Shown: one piece after another, positions 37,806 through 49,935 of the stretch
Layout: each line of letters starts with the position of its first letter
How positions within the stretch are numbered: position 1 is the stretch's first letter
Origin: Aphrophora alni
Taxonomy: Eukaryota; Arthropoda; Insecta; Hemiptera; Aphrophoridae
Length of the DNA: 64,000 nt
Reading direction: 5' to 3'
NCBI GenBank assembly: GCA_963513935.1
Contig: OY740769.1
Coordinates: 102,899,762 to 102,963,761, forward strand
Program-made: the position numbers and the translations under genes
The notes under the pieces: model-generated
Seen by the model: only the letters and a program-made list of their open reading frames with translations
Told to the model about the DNA's origin: nothing
Database searches by the model: none

Positions 37806-38010
37806 TCACTTTAGTGAGTACTGGGTTGTCAATCCCGAAGAAAGTAAACTGTATCTACACCTCTCTTCACGTAGTCTTCGGTTAGATCCCTCTCTTTCAA
37901 CTTTCCTATCAGGTCTGACTTCTAATTTTAATTAATTATTGTTCTCTTCCAACTCTGATGATGTTAGAGTATTCTATGCCAAGAGATCTTCATTTTATGA
38001 TATATTTTTA
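37806..38010 (+). mobile_element. dispersed repeat R1, copy c
   Basis: The best preserved copy. Blocks in order: TCACTTTAGTGAGTAC, TTGTCAATCCCG, CTGTATCTACACCTCTCTTC, ACGTAGTCTTCGGTTAGATC, CCTCTCTTTCAACTTTCCTA, TTGTTCTCTTCCAACTCTGA, TTAGAGTATTCTATG, ATCTTCATTTTATG. Length is about 200 bp. The GGTTAGATCCC inside it resembles a pol III B box. Confidence 0.75.
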
Positions 38011-39697
38011 CCTTTTTTATAAGTCAAAAATGACGACAAGGTTTTTTTATTTAGACAACCTGGAAAAATATATGAGTACATTCTGATGACTATTGTGTGG
38101 ATCAAAATAATTCAATTAGAATATTTTGAAATATTTGGAAAAGTTTCTTAAATATTTATTCCATTTCTCTTAATTTAGATAGCTTGCAAAATAATATTTT
38201 CCCCATTTTAATATCGACCATAACTGATTTCCTTAAAGATTGCAACATAAGATATTGATCAATAACAATTAACTTAGAATTACAAACCAAGAGTCACTAA
38301 TAAATCAATTGATGTTATAAAGTGAAAATGACACTAAGTAGTAAATCAATCAAGTAACAGTTAATCAGTTTTAAAAGTAAGGTAATTATCACTAACAACA
38401 TAATTAGGTTTAAAAAAATATAAACATAAAGATGTTTAGAAAAGAATAACAAAAAAAAACTATGCACAATATTACAAAACATGTTTCAATTATCCACCAT
38501 TTGATCCAATAAGAAAAGTCTGAGAAGATCAGGCGTAACAAGAATAAAAATTGGTATCTTAATTAGTAAAATTTAATTTCTAAATATCCTTTTTTTCTTT
38601 TTTTAATAATAATTCTTTCATCCAAAGACTTCAAAAATAACTTTTTAAAATACCATTTTTTATTCCTTGAAATAGAGAATTATTTTGGAAAGTAAACGGA
38701 TTTCGATATATTCTACAATAACAAATTTAAACAGCTCCCACTTGTAAAACGTTACAAAATAAAGTCTTGGTTTTTAACATGCTGGAAAATTAAATGTAAA
38801 AAAATGCATACACCGAATTCGGCCTCAATATATTGTCATATATATATTTATATAAAAATCAAAAAGATCGATTTTGGACATATGCAATATATAGGTACAT
38901 TTTCCTTTTTTTTTGCTCCTTAAGGTTGTTGCTTTATGGGTACACACTGTACTTTCTTGTGTTGTTCTGAATGCATGAAAACCATTGCAAGAATTTTGTT
39001 TTCTTAATTGCTTATCTGTAAAAACAGACTTGTTGTTAACAAACAAAATTCACAGTTTAATTGCAATTATCAAGAAACCTCACAGGAAAGTAATTATTAA
39101 ACCGGGAGAAATATATTTTTATGTACGTTTTCCCCTCCTCAATTGTGAGACGTATCACCATTATTTGGGACATCTTCTACCAACAGATGGCGGCACCTAA
39201 AACAACACATTAACTCCGTTGCAAATGTCCTTTAACAATAGCTTCCCTAATAAGGCACAGAACTCATTTGTTAACCTAAGCCCATTTTCTTAACTAACAT
39301 TTACTAATTTGTCATAAGGGTAAAAGCAATTTTGTACTTCTCAGAACCGAGATACGGTGTGACCTCAATCTTCAACTCACGATCCATAGAACAGACTATT
39401 TGTGCCACAACCTGTCACTCATTAGCCGTGTTAGATCATTAAGACGTGATTTTATAAGCAGTGGCTTGTCAGGTTCTATAGCTAATAATACATTGGTTGG
39501 AGCCATGCACTTGTTTTGAGCAATTGTGTAAACATAACCTCAAAGTCAGTAAGAAATAATAAAACACCTGTTAAGTAAACCCATTTGGTGGTTTAGATAT
39601 TAGGTTAACTAAAATATTAATCTTATAAAAATAGGTATTTAATTGTAACTAAATTGCATCAGGATTACGTACGAATTACTAGGGTATGGTTAATTAA
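38011..39697. other. AT-rich sequence, no gene
   Basis: Frames at 38825-39046 (minus) and 38985-39200 (plus) overlap and are unrecognised. CAACAGATGGCGGCACC at 39181-39197 is a phrase typical of insect retroposons. A tRNA-like minus-strand pattern around 39330-39420 is too weak to call. Confidence 0.4.
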
Positions 39698-39781
39698 TAT
39701 GGACATGTTAAAAGGATAGGAGAACAGAGGGCTGCCGAAGCGAAGATTGGATTTGATGCCAAAGGAAGAACAGGAGTATGA
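39698..39781 (+). pseudogene. RTE-like LINE C-terminal fragment 2
   Basis: 27 codons read YGHVKRIGEQRAA, then EAKIGFDAKGRTGV, to a TGA at 39779. This is the familiar LINE tail block YGHVxRMxExRxxKxAL...GRRxRGRP. It normally stands directly before the RPRxRWxDD block seen in fragments 1 and 3. The downstream part is missing and R1 copy d begins shortly after. Confidence 0.65.
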
Positions 39782-39859
39782 ATGATGGGAATTAAAAAGT
39801 TCTATAACAAAAAATATTACACGAAGAGCAATAAGAAAATAGGAAAGAAAGGGAAAGAA

Positions 39860-39992
39860 TATTTTCCTCTAGGTCAGCATCGTCTTTAAGAGTTGTTAGA
39901 GAAGATGAAAGAGAGGGATTTAACCCAAAGATACTGAGAAAATGGTTTCTGAGCTACGTCCCTATGGGATTGTCAGGCTCGTACTCACTACA
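39860..39992 (-). mobile_element. dispersed repeat R1, copy d
   Basis: On the minus strand: TAGTGAGTACGAGCCTGACA, ATCCCATAGGGACGTAGCTC, TTTGGGTTAAATCCCTCTCT, TTCATCTTCTCTAAC. TAGCTCAG followed by GGGTTAAATCCC hints at A- and B-box-like sites, though closer together than in a tRNA. Confidence 0.75.
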
Positions 39993-41799
39993 GGGAGCAC
40001 ATGAGAATAGGAAAAATGAACGTGAATAAAGGAAAATTCTTGAGGATTGAATACTTGTTTGTAAAATTCAGAGGTTTGAAAAATCTGAAAGAGATTAATA
40101 TTTAACAACCATGTATGAATAGGGAATAGATTCAAATCTGTACAGCTACAAAAATAAAAGGTACAAAAATGTTGCGCAAACTTTCTCATTCACCAAAACC
40201 AAATAAACATCAACCAGTCACCAAAAATGGGATTTCGGTTGTTGTCAACAAAAAGTGCAAATGTAAACTGGACGTCGTCATAAAAATATTTTACAAACCG
40301 CCCTAAACTTGTTTTTCTGGTGCTAACACACGTCATGGGAATAAATAGTATTTCAACAAAATCCAGCTTTTGATGATGGCAGTCAAGTTTCGATATTTGT
40401 TTATTACCAATTATTTATGAAGAGACATTTTTTTACTTGTGATTTTGCACATGGGTTGGGTTCATATGTCAATAAAATTTGAATGATTTTATTTTGAAAT
40501 TTTTTGTATGTTTTAGCCGATTTTTTGGTTTTACCTATATCTCAAAACGGACAATTTGGAGAGACGACGTCAAATACGTATTATACAGGTCTGTGGAAGC
40601 TTTACATAAACAATATTTAATCAAAACCTTAACTGTCAAAATCGACGTCTTGAAATATGACCAAATTACCCACATTCGCTATACATAAATTAAATCGGTT
40701 CTTACATAAATATGGCTTGAGGGACAATGCACAGATGACAGACGCCAGACAGATGACTTAAACCTGTCACCGGACAGATTTGAAAAACTACTTTTGTAGA
40801 CTCAGAGTAAATAAAAGAGATTATACCCCTAAAAAACTGGAGATATATTTTTGAACCCATCAATTAAATTTCTCTATACTACATTTTTTACAGTAGGTTA
40901 GAAATTTTTGTACATCAATATGGATGCTACTTTAATTTTTTATTAATAGCGAAATGGTCATATGATACATGATTTTGATATTGATTTTTACAAAATATAT
41001 TTGGTGAAAAGTTTTTTTTTTTTTAAATAATAATCTGTTGTTCAGTTTTCAGCAATCAAAGAAGTAGAAACACCAAAATGACGTATGAAAATAAATTAGC
41101 GAAAACGTTTTAATTATATATTTTTTTAAATATATACATATTTTACGTATAACTAGCATTAGGCATTAGACTCGTATAACCCCAACACTAGTATTAGCTG
41201 CGTAGAATATAAAAACCAAATAGTTTACTTCATGACGTAGTAGGCCTACAGTTACGTAGCCTGTATGTGAAGAATAGTTTAGGTTAGGGCGTCAAAAATT
41301 AGGACCTCTGTTATTTGATTGATCGTCACAATTATTCATGGCGTCAGAAAACCCGTCCAACCGTCATCGAAGTCCTTGTCCTCTGTACGCATGCTCGACA
41401 ACGGTCTCACAAATTAAGATAGGAATATGACATTCTGTATAGGAGGCTTATATATTGTAAAAATCCTATTTGAAATTGTCAAAATCCGGTCCATTTAAAA
41501 AAATTGTTTCTATCGCGTGTTATTCAACTTATAATACACTAAATTAGATACAAATTTAAAAACAACCAATTTAGTATATAATGGTACCAAAGCCACATAT
41601 CTACGATTACAAATAGCAAAGTTACAGTCAAAAATGTACTTTCGAACCCAACTTCTAAAGAAAATGTAATGTTCGTCTAGTTACGAGGTCCTGAATGAAC
41701 GAGTTACCGACACGAAAGTGGGAGTGGAGACTTCTTTACACATGTACAGTTTCAAGTTCCGTCTAGCCCGAGACACTAACAAGAGGGAAGTCAGTGGAA
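39993..41799. other. AT-rich sequence, no gene
   Basis: A patch at 41280-41400 is less AT-rich and has a 31-codon frame from an ATG at 41338 (MASENPSNRHRSPCPLYACS...) of unknown nature. A degenerate ACAGATGACAGACGCCAGAC block lies near 40733. Confidence 0.4.
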
Positions 41800-41876
41800 A
41801 CCTTACAGAGTGAATCAGACTACCCGTGTGCAATGTATAGCGACTGAACCAAATGAGCTACAGCCTTTATTTTAAG
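41800..41876 (-). mobile_element. possible tRNA-like SINE head
   Basis: On the minus strand, GGCTGTAGCTCATTTGGTTC looks like the 5' end and A box of a tRNA. About 40 bases on, GTCTGATTCACTC is a poor B box. It is followed by a less AT-rich stretch down to about 41690, which may be the SINE body. Confidence 0.45.
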
Positions 41877-42069
41877 TTAAACACTCCTATTTTAATCCTA
41901 GAGAATTCAGTAAAAATGTTTTTAAATCTCAAAAAGCCCCAAAGTGCTTTGTTTTGGGTGGTGGGGTAGTGTATGGAAATTTTTCAACTGTAAAGGTGGA
42001 TCGAATGATACCTCATTTTAAAAGTTCACTGAAAATTTTGGAAAAAAAACCTATTAATTAATCCTAATG

Positions 42070-42240
42070 TATGTACAGGGTGTTCTGGAATCACAAGTGC
42101 TAAAATAATAACAATTATTATTATTCTGGTTAGTAATAAGTAATAGTTTAAACAACCGCGTTATTCATAGCTCCATTTAATGAAATACAATTTAGGCTAT
42201 GCACACGTTTATGGCACAATGGAATATATTTTAGACCATA
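42070..42240 (+). mobile_element. end of an ACAGGGTGTTC-type element
   Basis: TGTACAGGGTGTTCTGGAAT at 42073 matches the left end of the 672-bp element at 28733. GTTATTCATAGCTCCATTT at 42162 matches that element's interior in inverted form. The other end was not found, so this is a truncated relative. Confidence 0.6.
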
Positions 42241-43221
42241 TTTAAATATATAAATTTTTTTTTAAAGACGAATTAAGGTTCATTTTACTTATCGATTTGT
42301 AAATTACTGACTTGAAATTATTGGTGAGGTATAAGTTTTGTGTTTTATGGATAGGTGAGTTAGAAAGTTTGTGCAATATTTTTGCATAGTTTATTTTACG
42401 ACTAACCACGTCATTAGGTCTCGTATTTGAGAAAAAATCTATTTAATTTTCAGACAAACTTTTTTTTCTCTTGGCAGATTAGTTACCATAAAATGTATAA
42501 TTATTTAAAAGTAAAGAAAATACTATTTAAGTATATCATCATTCAAAATTGTATGAAAATCAATTAGTTTTGGACATACAATACGAGAAGACCTACAAAC
42601 ATAAATACAGATATATCTTTCCAATATCGTTTTGAAAACCTGGAAGCTTAAAAACGGACATTTCCATGAACAGGTTAACATAGAATTTGCAAAATAACTC
42701 GTAATATTATTCAACAGATAAAATAAACCTCGTCTGTTTGACGAGAAATCAGTTTGATAGATGAAGTTGGTACTTTGACATTTTGGGTCGAGATAACAGG
42801 TTACACTCTGGGGAAATTGATGGTCAAGTTTGATCTGTATTTGTGGAAACGTAAACCAGTTTCAGAAACTGTAACGTGGATTTCACTTGAGCAGGTGTAT
42901 TAGTGTCATTGCACTATGGTGTAATTAACTCTGACGTGTTTATAAGAACTTTGAAAATGGAAAATCATTAATTAATGCCTGTCTTAAGTTATAAGTTAAT
43001 TGCAGCTAAACCACTTAACTTGATTTTTATAATTATGATGTTTTATTTCAAGAAACTATATTAGGTTTGTTTACAAATGGAATACGATATTTATGTGTTT
43101 AACTATTTTTAATGGAAGCTTGGATGCAATAAATGATTCAAGACGTTGCATTTTCTTTCTCAGCCAACTCTAAAGTCAAATAAAAACTATTATTTTTCGC
43201 ATAATAATGACGAAAAATATC
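42241..43221. other. AT-rich sequence, no gene
   Basis: A 63-codon minus frame (42523-42714) is unrecognised. No other structure seen. Confidence 0.5.
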
Positions 43222-43586
43222 AATAAAATATTTAATTACCTTAGGTCCGTCTTGTGACTTCGTTGTTGATTGCTTCTTACATGTTTCGAAGCCGTAACCC
43301 CATCATCAGAAAATTACTTTGTTCACTTTGAAGAACAGTTCAAATATAGCCTATAGACACGACAGAGCACACAATGTCAGACAAGCTCATATAATATGTT
43401 TTTATTGTTTTTATTATTGTGTCAGTATATGTTCTTGTGTTAAATGTGTTTTTTAATATAATCAATGACGAGTACTTCAAAGTGAACAAAGTAATTTTCT
43501 GATGATGGGGTTACGGCCTCGAAACATGTAAGAAGCAATCAACAACGAAGTCACAAGACGGACCTAAGGTAATTAAATATTTTATT
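43222..43586. mobile_element. near-perfect palindrome, 112-bp arms
   Basis: The left arm 43222-43333 and right arm 43475-43586 are inverted copies that differ, by my reading, at one position (GAAGCC against GAGGCC). The loop is 141 bp. Each arm holds the hairpin motif: plus strand 43499-43525 reads CTGATGAT, stem GGGG-TTACGG-CCTC, GAAAC; the minus-strand copy is 43283-43309. Outside the motif the arm reads ATGTAAGAAGCAATCAACAA, then CGAAGTCACAAGACGGACCT. No protein is encoded. The near identity means a recent inverted duplication, gene conversion, or two head-to-head copies of one small element. Confidence 0.95.
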
Positions 43587-44465
43587 TAAATTGTGACTTG
43601 GAACCAAAAACATGCTTATCAAAGAAACATATCAGTTTGCTAGTTGTTAATTAATAAATTAAATTAAGCCATGGATGGTCTCTTTCAAAAAATAATTTCA
43701 AATTTAAATAAGGGTGTAAACTTGCTTCTGCTGACCCATTAACACGTCTTGAAGTACCGTTTTAATTTTATAATGATTATTTTTATGAAGGATTATTTTT
43801 GATTTTTGTTAATTATTCCTGAAAAATAAGATAGTTTTACTTATGATAAATCCCTTTACATTGCTGGCACAAACGATTATTGCGATTCTCAAATAGAAAT
43901 TAATTGTTTGATGTCCACAGATATCATCTAAATGACCTATAGAATCTTCACGACAAGTTTACCTCGAGGTATTGTTTTTTATTTTATTTGTTTTTTTCTG
44001 TAGAATATGGAAAATCATACTTAAGACAAAGAGAGTTCAGTATTCTCAATAATCTAAGATGCTTACTCACTAAAAAACATATCATTCTTGTAGTTAGTAC
44101 TCATACTGCTTACTCCAAAAGATTCAGGAATGTTTCTCCTTGTACAATTATAATGAGCGCTTTTCATCGACATGTAAAGAAGATAAATATAAAAATACCA
44201 TAACGTTTTGTCTGTCCTTTGTAAATGATTCAAGGGTCTCATCTCTTCCCAATCGAGACATTCGAAGATAATTATGTATTTCCAGTTTCCACTTGGTGCC
44301 CACAATTTCTGCAGAAAGGATGCAAAACCCCATACTGCGCATATGTTTTCTCGAGTGGTCGCATTCTAAAACGAACTCTACTGCTATAATTATATTGCTC
44401 TGCCTAATTAGTGAAGGTCAGACGCAATTTATTTAGATAAGTAGTGAAGCTAAGATTGCTCACTC
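43587..44465. other. AT-rich sequence, no gene
   Basis: Overlapping frames on both strands at 43988-44342 are unrecognised shadows of one another. No repeat family seen. Confidence 0.45.
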
Positions 44466-45003
44466 TATACCCACGAAACTTCTCCTCTTGTACCCTTTAT
44501 TAGCCAAAGCGCTAAGACTGTTGCACCCTAAGACACCCAAAATTTCTCCTCCTATGCTTTCAATGAGCCCATACACAGAATATTGTTGGACCCTAACACC
44601 CAAGAAATTCTTCATCTTGTGTTCTTCATCAGCCCAAGCAATGATGACAGTTAGACAATGACCCATCAAATTCCCCCTCTTGTGTCATTTATGAGCCCAG
44701 GTGCTGATGACTGTTAGACCTTAGGACCAGCATAACTCCTCCTTTTGTGCTCTTTATGAGCCCAAGTAATAATGACAGTTGGACCCTAAGACCCAAGAAA
44801 CTCCTCCATTGTGCTCTTTATAAACCCAACCAATGATGACTGTTGGACCCTCAGACCCACGAATTCCTACTCTTGTTCTCTTTATGACCCCAAGTAATGA
44901 TGATAGTTGGACACTGACACACGAAATTCCTCCTCTTGTACTCTTTATGAACTCATGCGCTGATGACTGTTGGACCATAAGACCATGGAAACGCCTCTTC
45001 GTG
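44466..45003. repeat. 64-bp minisatellite, about 8.4 copies
   Basis: Units of 62-66 bp. Consensus parts: CCCACGAAATTCCTCCTCTT, GTRCTCTTTATGAGCCCAAG, TAATGATGACTGTTGGACCC, TAAGA. Copies diverge by roughly 15-25%. Open frames on the minus strand (44460-44669 and 44754-44978) are produced by the repeat and give Gly/Leu-rich repetitive peptides. The unit is less AT-rich than its surroundings. Confidence 0.93.
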
Positions 45004-47639
45004 CTATAAGTTTAATACTTAGCAGTCCGCACATTTATTCCAAATAACCCCAGCATATCCAGAATCCCATCAAAGCGTAACATTGATTACCTCCCCACCC
45101 CTCAACTAACCGTAATGTTCTCAAATAATAACTAATTAATTTTAATTTTAATCGTTAGAATTGAAAGCTTTGTAAGACGCCTAATTGTGTATACACATTT
45201 TCACTAAACTGAGTTAACTTTCTAAGTTACAGCTTAGCATCCTTGAAAGGGAAATGTTTGTTTTGGAAATGTGCCTTTTTTATTTAATGATAAAATCTGC
45301 CGCCTTTAGTGAAAAAACAAAGCTAATTGGAAGTACAATAAATTCAATCCCGATATTACAAAATCCATCTACTCGCAGACGATGGATTACGTTAAGCGAT
45401 TTAATGTTTAGTTTCACCATGATCGTTACTATAAAAACACGCAATATAGTTTGAAATATGATAAAATACGTTGGCGTATGTTGTTGACATAACAGGAAAG
45501 ATATGTATAGTGATAAATTGCAAGGAAGCTTTTATGTGGAATCATGAAATATTTTCAAAACAAGCAGTCAGATGTACGGATGCGTTCTTATGATTATACT
45601 AAATCAAACATAAAGTTGAAAGTACTAAATTATAGTCGTACAATCGGTCTTTAATGTTCAATGAATGTTCAGGTTGTACGTCCAGAAATATTACTCTTGT
45701 TAGGAAAACGTTAGAATGTAGTTATTGCTGAAATTATAAATATATATTTGCACAGTTTTAACAGTAAAATGAACATGAGTTGTCATATTATTTGTTGTTG
45801 AAATGTGTATACCGTCTGTTATGGGTTTTCCTTGGTAATAGTATAGCGTTAAGAAACATATCAATTATAACTATGCGTTGTCACCATTCTTGGTTATAAT
45901 CTATGATTAATAGTGTCTTCAATATTCAGAGTACTTATGGCATTGAGCGTAAGTGTTCTGGTATCAATGACTGAACTACATAATAAACGGGGTTTTAATT
46001 TAAATTTGTTAATTTTGTGCCTCTGTATAAAGTTTTATTTTACCTTTTATGCACAGTAAGTGCTAATAATTGACAAAGGAATGCATTCTGCTCAATTTGA
46101 AAAGAGCTGAATAGCCGAAACGACCGTCGTTGAACGGTGAAAAAGAATATTGGACACGGTAAGACCTATAATAATAGAAAAATATCAAGAAATATTTTAA
46201 ATAATAATCTGATGTCGTGCCAAAAATAAAGTGGACATTACAAATTTTAAGTAACTTTTTTCTCATTTTGGTTTTGTTAAAACTTATCTCGTGTTTCCAT
46301 GTTTTTATTATGTTTACGTTTATTTCCAGGTTTACATTGTTTACCTTATACATCATTCATTGTATAGAAAAATTAGTTTTTTTTTATATAAAGACAGTCG
46401 TTCTTTATTTTCTGTAGTGCACTCCAGTCTTAGCAAATGGACTGATTTTATAAAATGTAGTAGGGAAATTTTTCCATATCTCAACTTTTTTTTATTTTTT
46501 ATATTCCAATAAACAGTTTTATCTGCTTCAATATGTAAACTGAATATTTTTTTTTTGCCAAACTGACATTAAATATACAAAAATGTAATCTCTTAGAATC
46601 CAAGCAATCTTTATTCTTTACTGTACCTAAACAAAATCAGATTCTATAGGTAACGTTAATTTAAAAAAAAAAATTTTTAAACACGAATTGAGTGTTGACG
46701 CAGACCTAATTTTTCAATATCGGCTTTACAAATTTTATTCAAATATTCGTGAAATTCCTTAAATAAACCAATAATTAATTAAATGACTTATGTAGTTGAG
46801 GAATAATTTTTAACATCATACGATTTATACTTAAAATGCGTTTATGATGGTGAAATGAGATGAAGTTCTATTTAAATACATATATTTATTTCAAAATGTC
46901 ATCTACAACAAATTATATTCTAGGCTATGAGAAATATATAAAATAATATATCTATATTTTTAGGGAATTGAAAAGTAATATTATAATCAGTTCTTCAAAC
47001 ATGTATATTTAAAAAAGTAAGTTAAATTTTTTTAGAGTATATTCCTTATAATGATTTGATATTAATATACAATCTATCTAAAATATTAATTTAACTATTA
47101 ACAAAATAATAATAACAACGAAAAAATATAAATTTCATCCAATTAATTAAGTTTCATATTTAAAATAATAACGTTTTACTGGTCGAAAATACACTGTTAA
47201 GGTTGGTAACTTGTGGTTTATGAAATTCCAACTTTAAAAATGTAAAAAGAGTTAAGTATTTAACAAACACTGAAAATAAAATAAAATTAATGATATCAAA
47301 AGTCCCACTATTAACAGAAACAATTTTTATTACAGTCATAAAAACCTACTAAAGTCAAAAATTCTTAAAAACTTAGATCCAAATGACTTCAACCCTGATA
47401 AGAATAATTTTTCACCTACAGTTGTAAGTCATTCATATTATAAAAAAAAAGGTCTTGAGTAAACATTCACCGAAAAATCTATGGTTAATGAAAATTTATG
47501 ATGGGGTGTCAGGGTGCATTACAAAATTGATTCAGTGATAGAAGGTGCTGATATTGTGTGATACATTAAAATTAAAATACGTAATTTGTTATCACATCTC
47601 TTCTGATTGAGTAGTAACAGAGAAGCTGAAATAAAATAA
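45004..47639. other. AT-rich sequence, no gene
   Basis: Frames at 45254-45454, 46063-46356, 46217-46417 and 46291-46512 are short, overlap on opposite strands and are unrecognised. At 46100 GAGCTGAATAGCCGAAACGA vaguely resembles the hairpin motif but lacks CTGANGAT. Confidence 0.45.
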
Positions 47640-47815
47640 TAGACCAAAAATTGATAAGTAGAAGAAACGGAGGAAGACCGAGATAGTGGTGGATAAACAA
47701 TAATTGAGGAGGATATCAAACTGATGAGCGTCAGAAATAAATTGGAAGAGATTGGCTGACGAGAGAGTGGAACAGAGAAACATTACCAAGACTACCAAAA
47801 CCCACACCAAGTTGA
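47640..47815 (+). pseudogene. RTE-like LINE C-terminal fragment 3
   Basis: NGGRPR-WWINNN starts near 47666. A frameshift follows, then EEDIKLMSVRNKLEEIG (47706-47756), then in other frames WNRE and PKPTPS. This matches GRPRxRWxDxxEEDxxxxGVRNW, then DRxEWRR and a KTH-like tail. It has the same order as fragment 1 but is more decayed, and keeps nothing upstream of the tail. Confidence 0.7.
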
Positions 47816-49474
47816 AAGGCCATGGATGAAAGAGTACTTGTAGTTTATATTCGTGATTGGTGCTTATTGTTAAACGTAAAGTTATGGAAATTTCCTTTTG
47901 TTAATCAAAGATCATTCATAAAACAACTTTAAAAAGGAAAGCTTTTATCGTGAAGAATTATCTAATAGAAATAATGAGTTTAAATATAATATTCAGTTGG
48001 AATTGATTTACATATTTTTATTTTAAATATTCGTTGAAAACAAAATAAACTGAATGACATATATTTTGAATGTGAATAGTGATTACAAGACTTTATTCAA
48101 AAAAAATAATAAATTCCTCTATTCATCCAGACTGAAAAATGAAAATTTTGACATCTTGTAACTTTAAAATGGAAATCTAACCTTCTCTTTTTACAATAAG
48201 GGTTTTAAGCAGCTTCCTATTCAACTGCATCTTTTAGTATACTTACCATCGGGTATATGAGGTCTACTTTTTGGATTTTCAACCAATAATAATATTACTG
48301 GACATGAGCTTAAATTACTTCCTTAGTAACAATAGCAAGGACGTTTTAAAACAACAGAAATATCTACTAGGGTATCAATTAACTAATTCTTCCCTTAAAA
48401 TCCTCAAATCATTGTTGATAACGTTAATTATTTTGACATTAAAGATTGAATTTATTGAAATTAATATATGGAAAATTATGAAGTCTTTGGCTAAATTAAG
48501 TTAATTTAAAAAAAAAATGTTTATTATAAAAATAACGTTAGTTTTAATGCTGTTTTACAGAGAAATTTATACCCTGAAAAGACAGTTTGAATTTTTCTCC
48601 AAATTCTAAATAATGAATATATGAGTAATGTAAACAAAATGACTATGTTTATAATTTCATTACCATCAAAAGAAATTAGTTGGCGAAAAAAAAATTCTGA
48701 GCAACGGTACCACTTTGAAACTTTCTGTGACTAAGTTGTAAAGTTAACATAAAATAAAGCAAGTCTAAGGTCTGAGTTTTAGAAAGCAATACTGGTTTCA
48801 GCCCATGCCTAATTCGAGGTCTACAATGTCACCCTAGGTCCGGCCCATGCACCATGAAGTACCCAGCTTTTATAAGAATAATCTAACTAATAATATATTA
48901 CTGAGTTTGAACCAAATACAACACTATCACTAATTAAGATTACAGTTGCAGATGGGCGTTGCCCACTGTCAACTCCTCCCGTTTAAATAAAGTAATAATA
49001 CGTTCGAATTGGTGATTGAACCTCCTGTGAAACCCCGAACTCCATGCGCACAATTAATTAATCAGGTATGGTGTAACTAAGAATCAAATTTATAAATCAA
49101 AATTAACACAACACAGTACGTCAGGCTGGACTTATCAATTCTCCCAGTTGTTGCGTGGTCTCCTGAGTACAGCTACTAACGAAGTTTCCTAATGTTTCCT
49201 ACAATACGGCAAAACGGTTCACGCTCAAGTAGATTCTTCCAGAGTCTAGTGACACAGTCACAAATTTGCTCTGTGTAGTGAAAGCATATCCGCTCTAAGT
49301 TAGCACGTAGTTAGATGGGGTATTTTACACAAGAGAGTTCCCTCTTTAGGTCCTTCAGAGTCTTATTAGAAGATTTGTTAATGTTTAAAAATTATACTTT
49401 AAAACAATATCGTTGACATAATTTATAATATATACTCGTCAATAAGATAAAACGATTTCACTTCTTCTAAATAA
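47816..49474. other. AT-rich sequence, no gene
   Basis: A 77-codon plus frame (48271-48504) is Leu/Ile-rich and unrecognised. 48740-49350 is less AT-rich and may be the decayed upstream part of the next LINE fragment. It includes a small hairpin GGGCGTTGCCC (48954-48964). Confidence 0.4.
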
Positions 49475-49935
49475 TCATTCTGTTTACTACTCGGCAAATT
49501 GCGAAGATGTGTTAAATATTTGGGAATTCAACATAGTACTTGCTGTTTATTGTTTTTAAACAAGCCAAAGATAGCATTATTAGGAAAAACTCTATTCTGC
49601 CATGCTTGATTTTAACATACCTCTTAAGTTTGGCAGCCTTGTCAGATTTATGAGACTTGTCTAAATGCCGTGTGAGAATAAATGAAAAGATAAGACATGA
49701 GTTTAAAGTGAAACTAGGATTAAAGCGAGTTGGCACCAGTGCCCTTTAATCTGGCGCTCGAAAAAGTCATAAGTGACACGATGGCTAATACAACCGGTAT
49801 TTTAATGAATAACTCACAACTTATTGTAGGATATACAGATGATTTTAAATTTCTTGTAAAATCTGATCCACACCAATAGAATAGAAAGAATGTTTTAAAA
49901 TTTGGAAATGGCTACATTCTGAGCTTAAGGTTAAA
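49475..49935 (+). pseudogene. RTE-like LINE reverse-transcriptase fragment
   Basis: Palm-domain blocks in order, with frameshifts. CEDVLNIWEFNI resembles LRQVLEKTWEFNI. FKQAKDSIIRK (from 49555) is motif A, keeping the catalytic Asp in DSI. LYSAMLDFNIPLKFGSLVRF follows. CRVRINEKIRHEFKVKLGLK matches the family's CRVRxxxxxxxxFEVKTGLR. ELAPVPFNLALEKVI (from 49727) is motif B. GYTDDFKFLV carries motif C, with YTDD for the usual YADD. LSLRLNEKQI matches MGLKINExKT. The style fits the RTE-like tails at 21.97, 39.70 and 47.64 kb, but it cannot belong to the 47.64-kb copy because the order is wrong. Confidence 0.88.

Noticed and set aside
43499..43525. Canonical hammerhead ribozyme
   Set aside because: An extra base stands before stem II and stems I and III could not be placed, so it is kept only as a hammerhead-like motif.
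44460..44978. Minus-strand open frames, apparent repeat protein
   Set aside because: Both are readings of the 64-bp minisatellite and the frame shifts between units.
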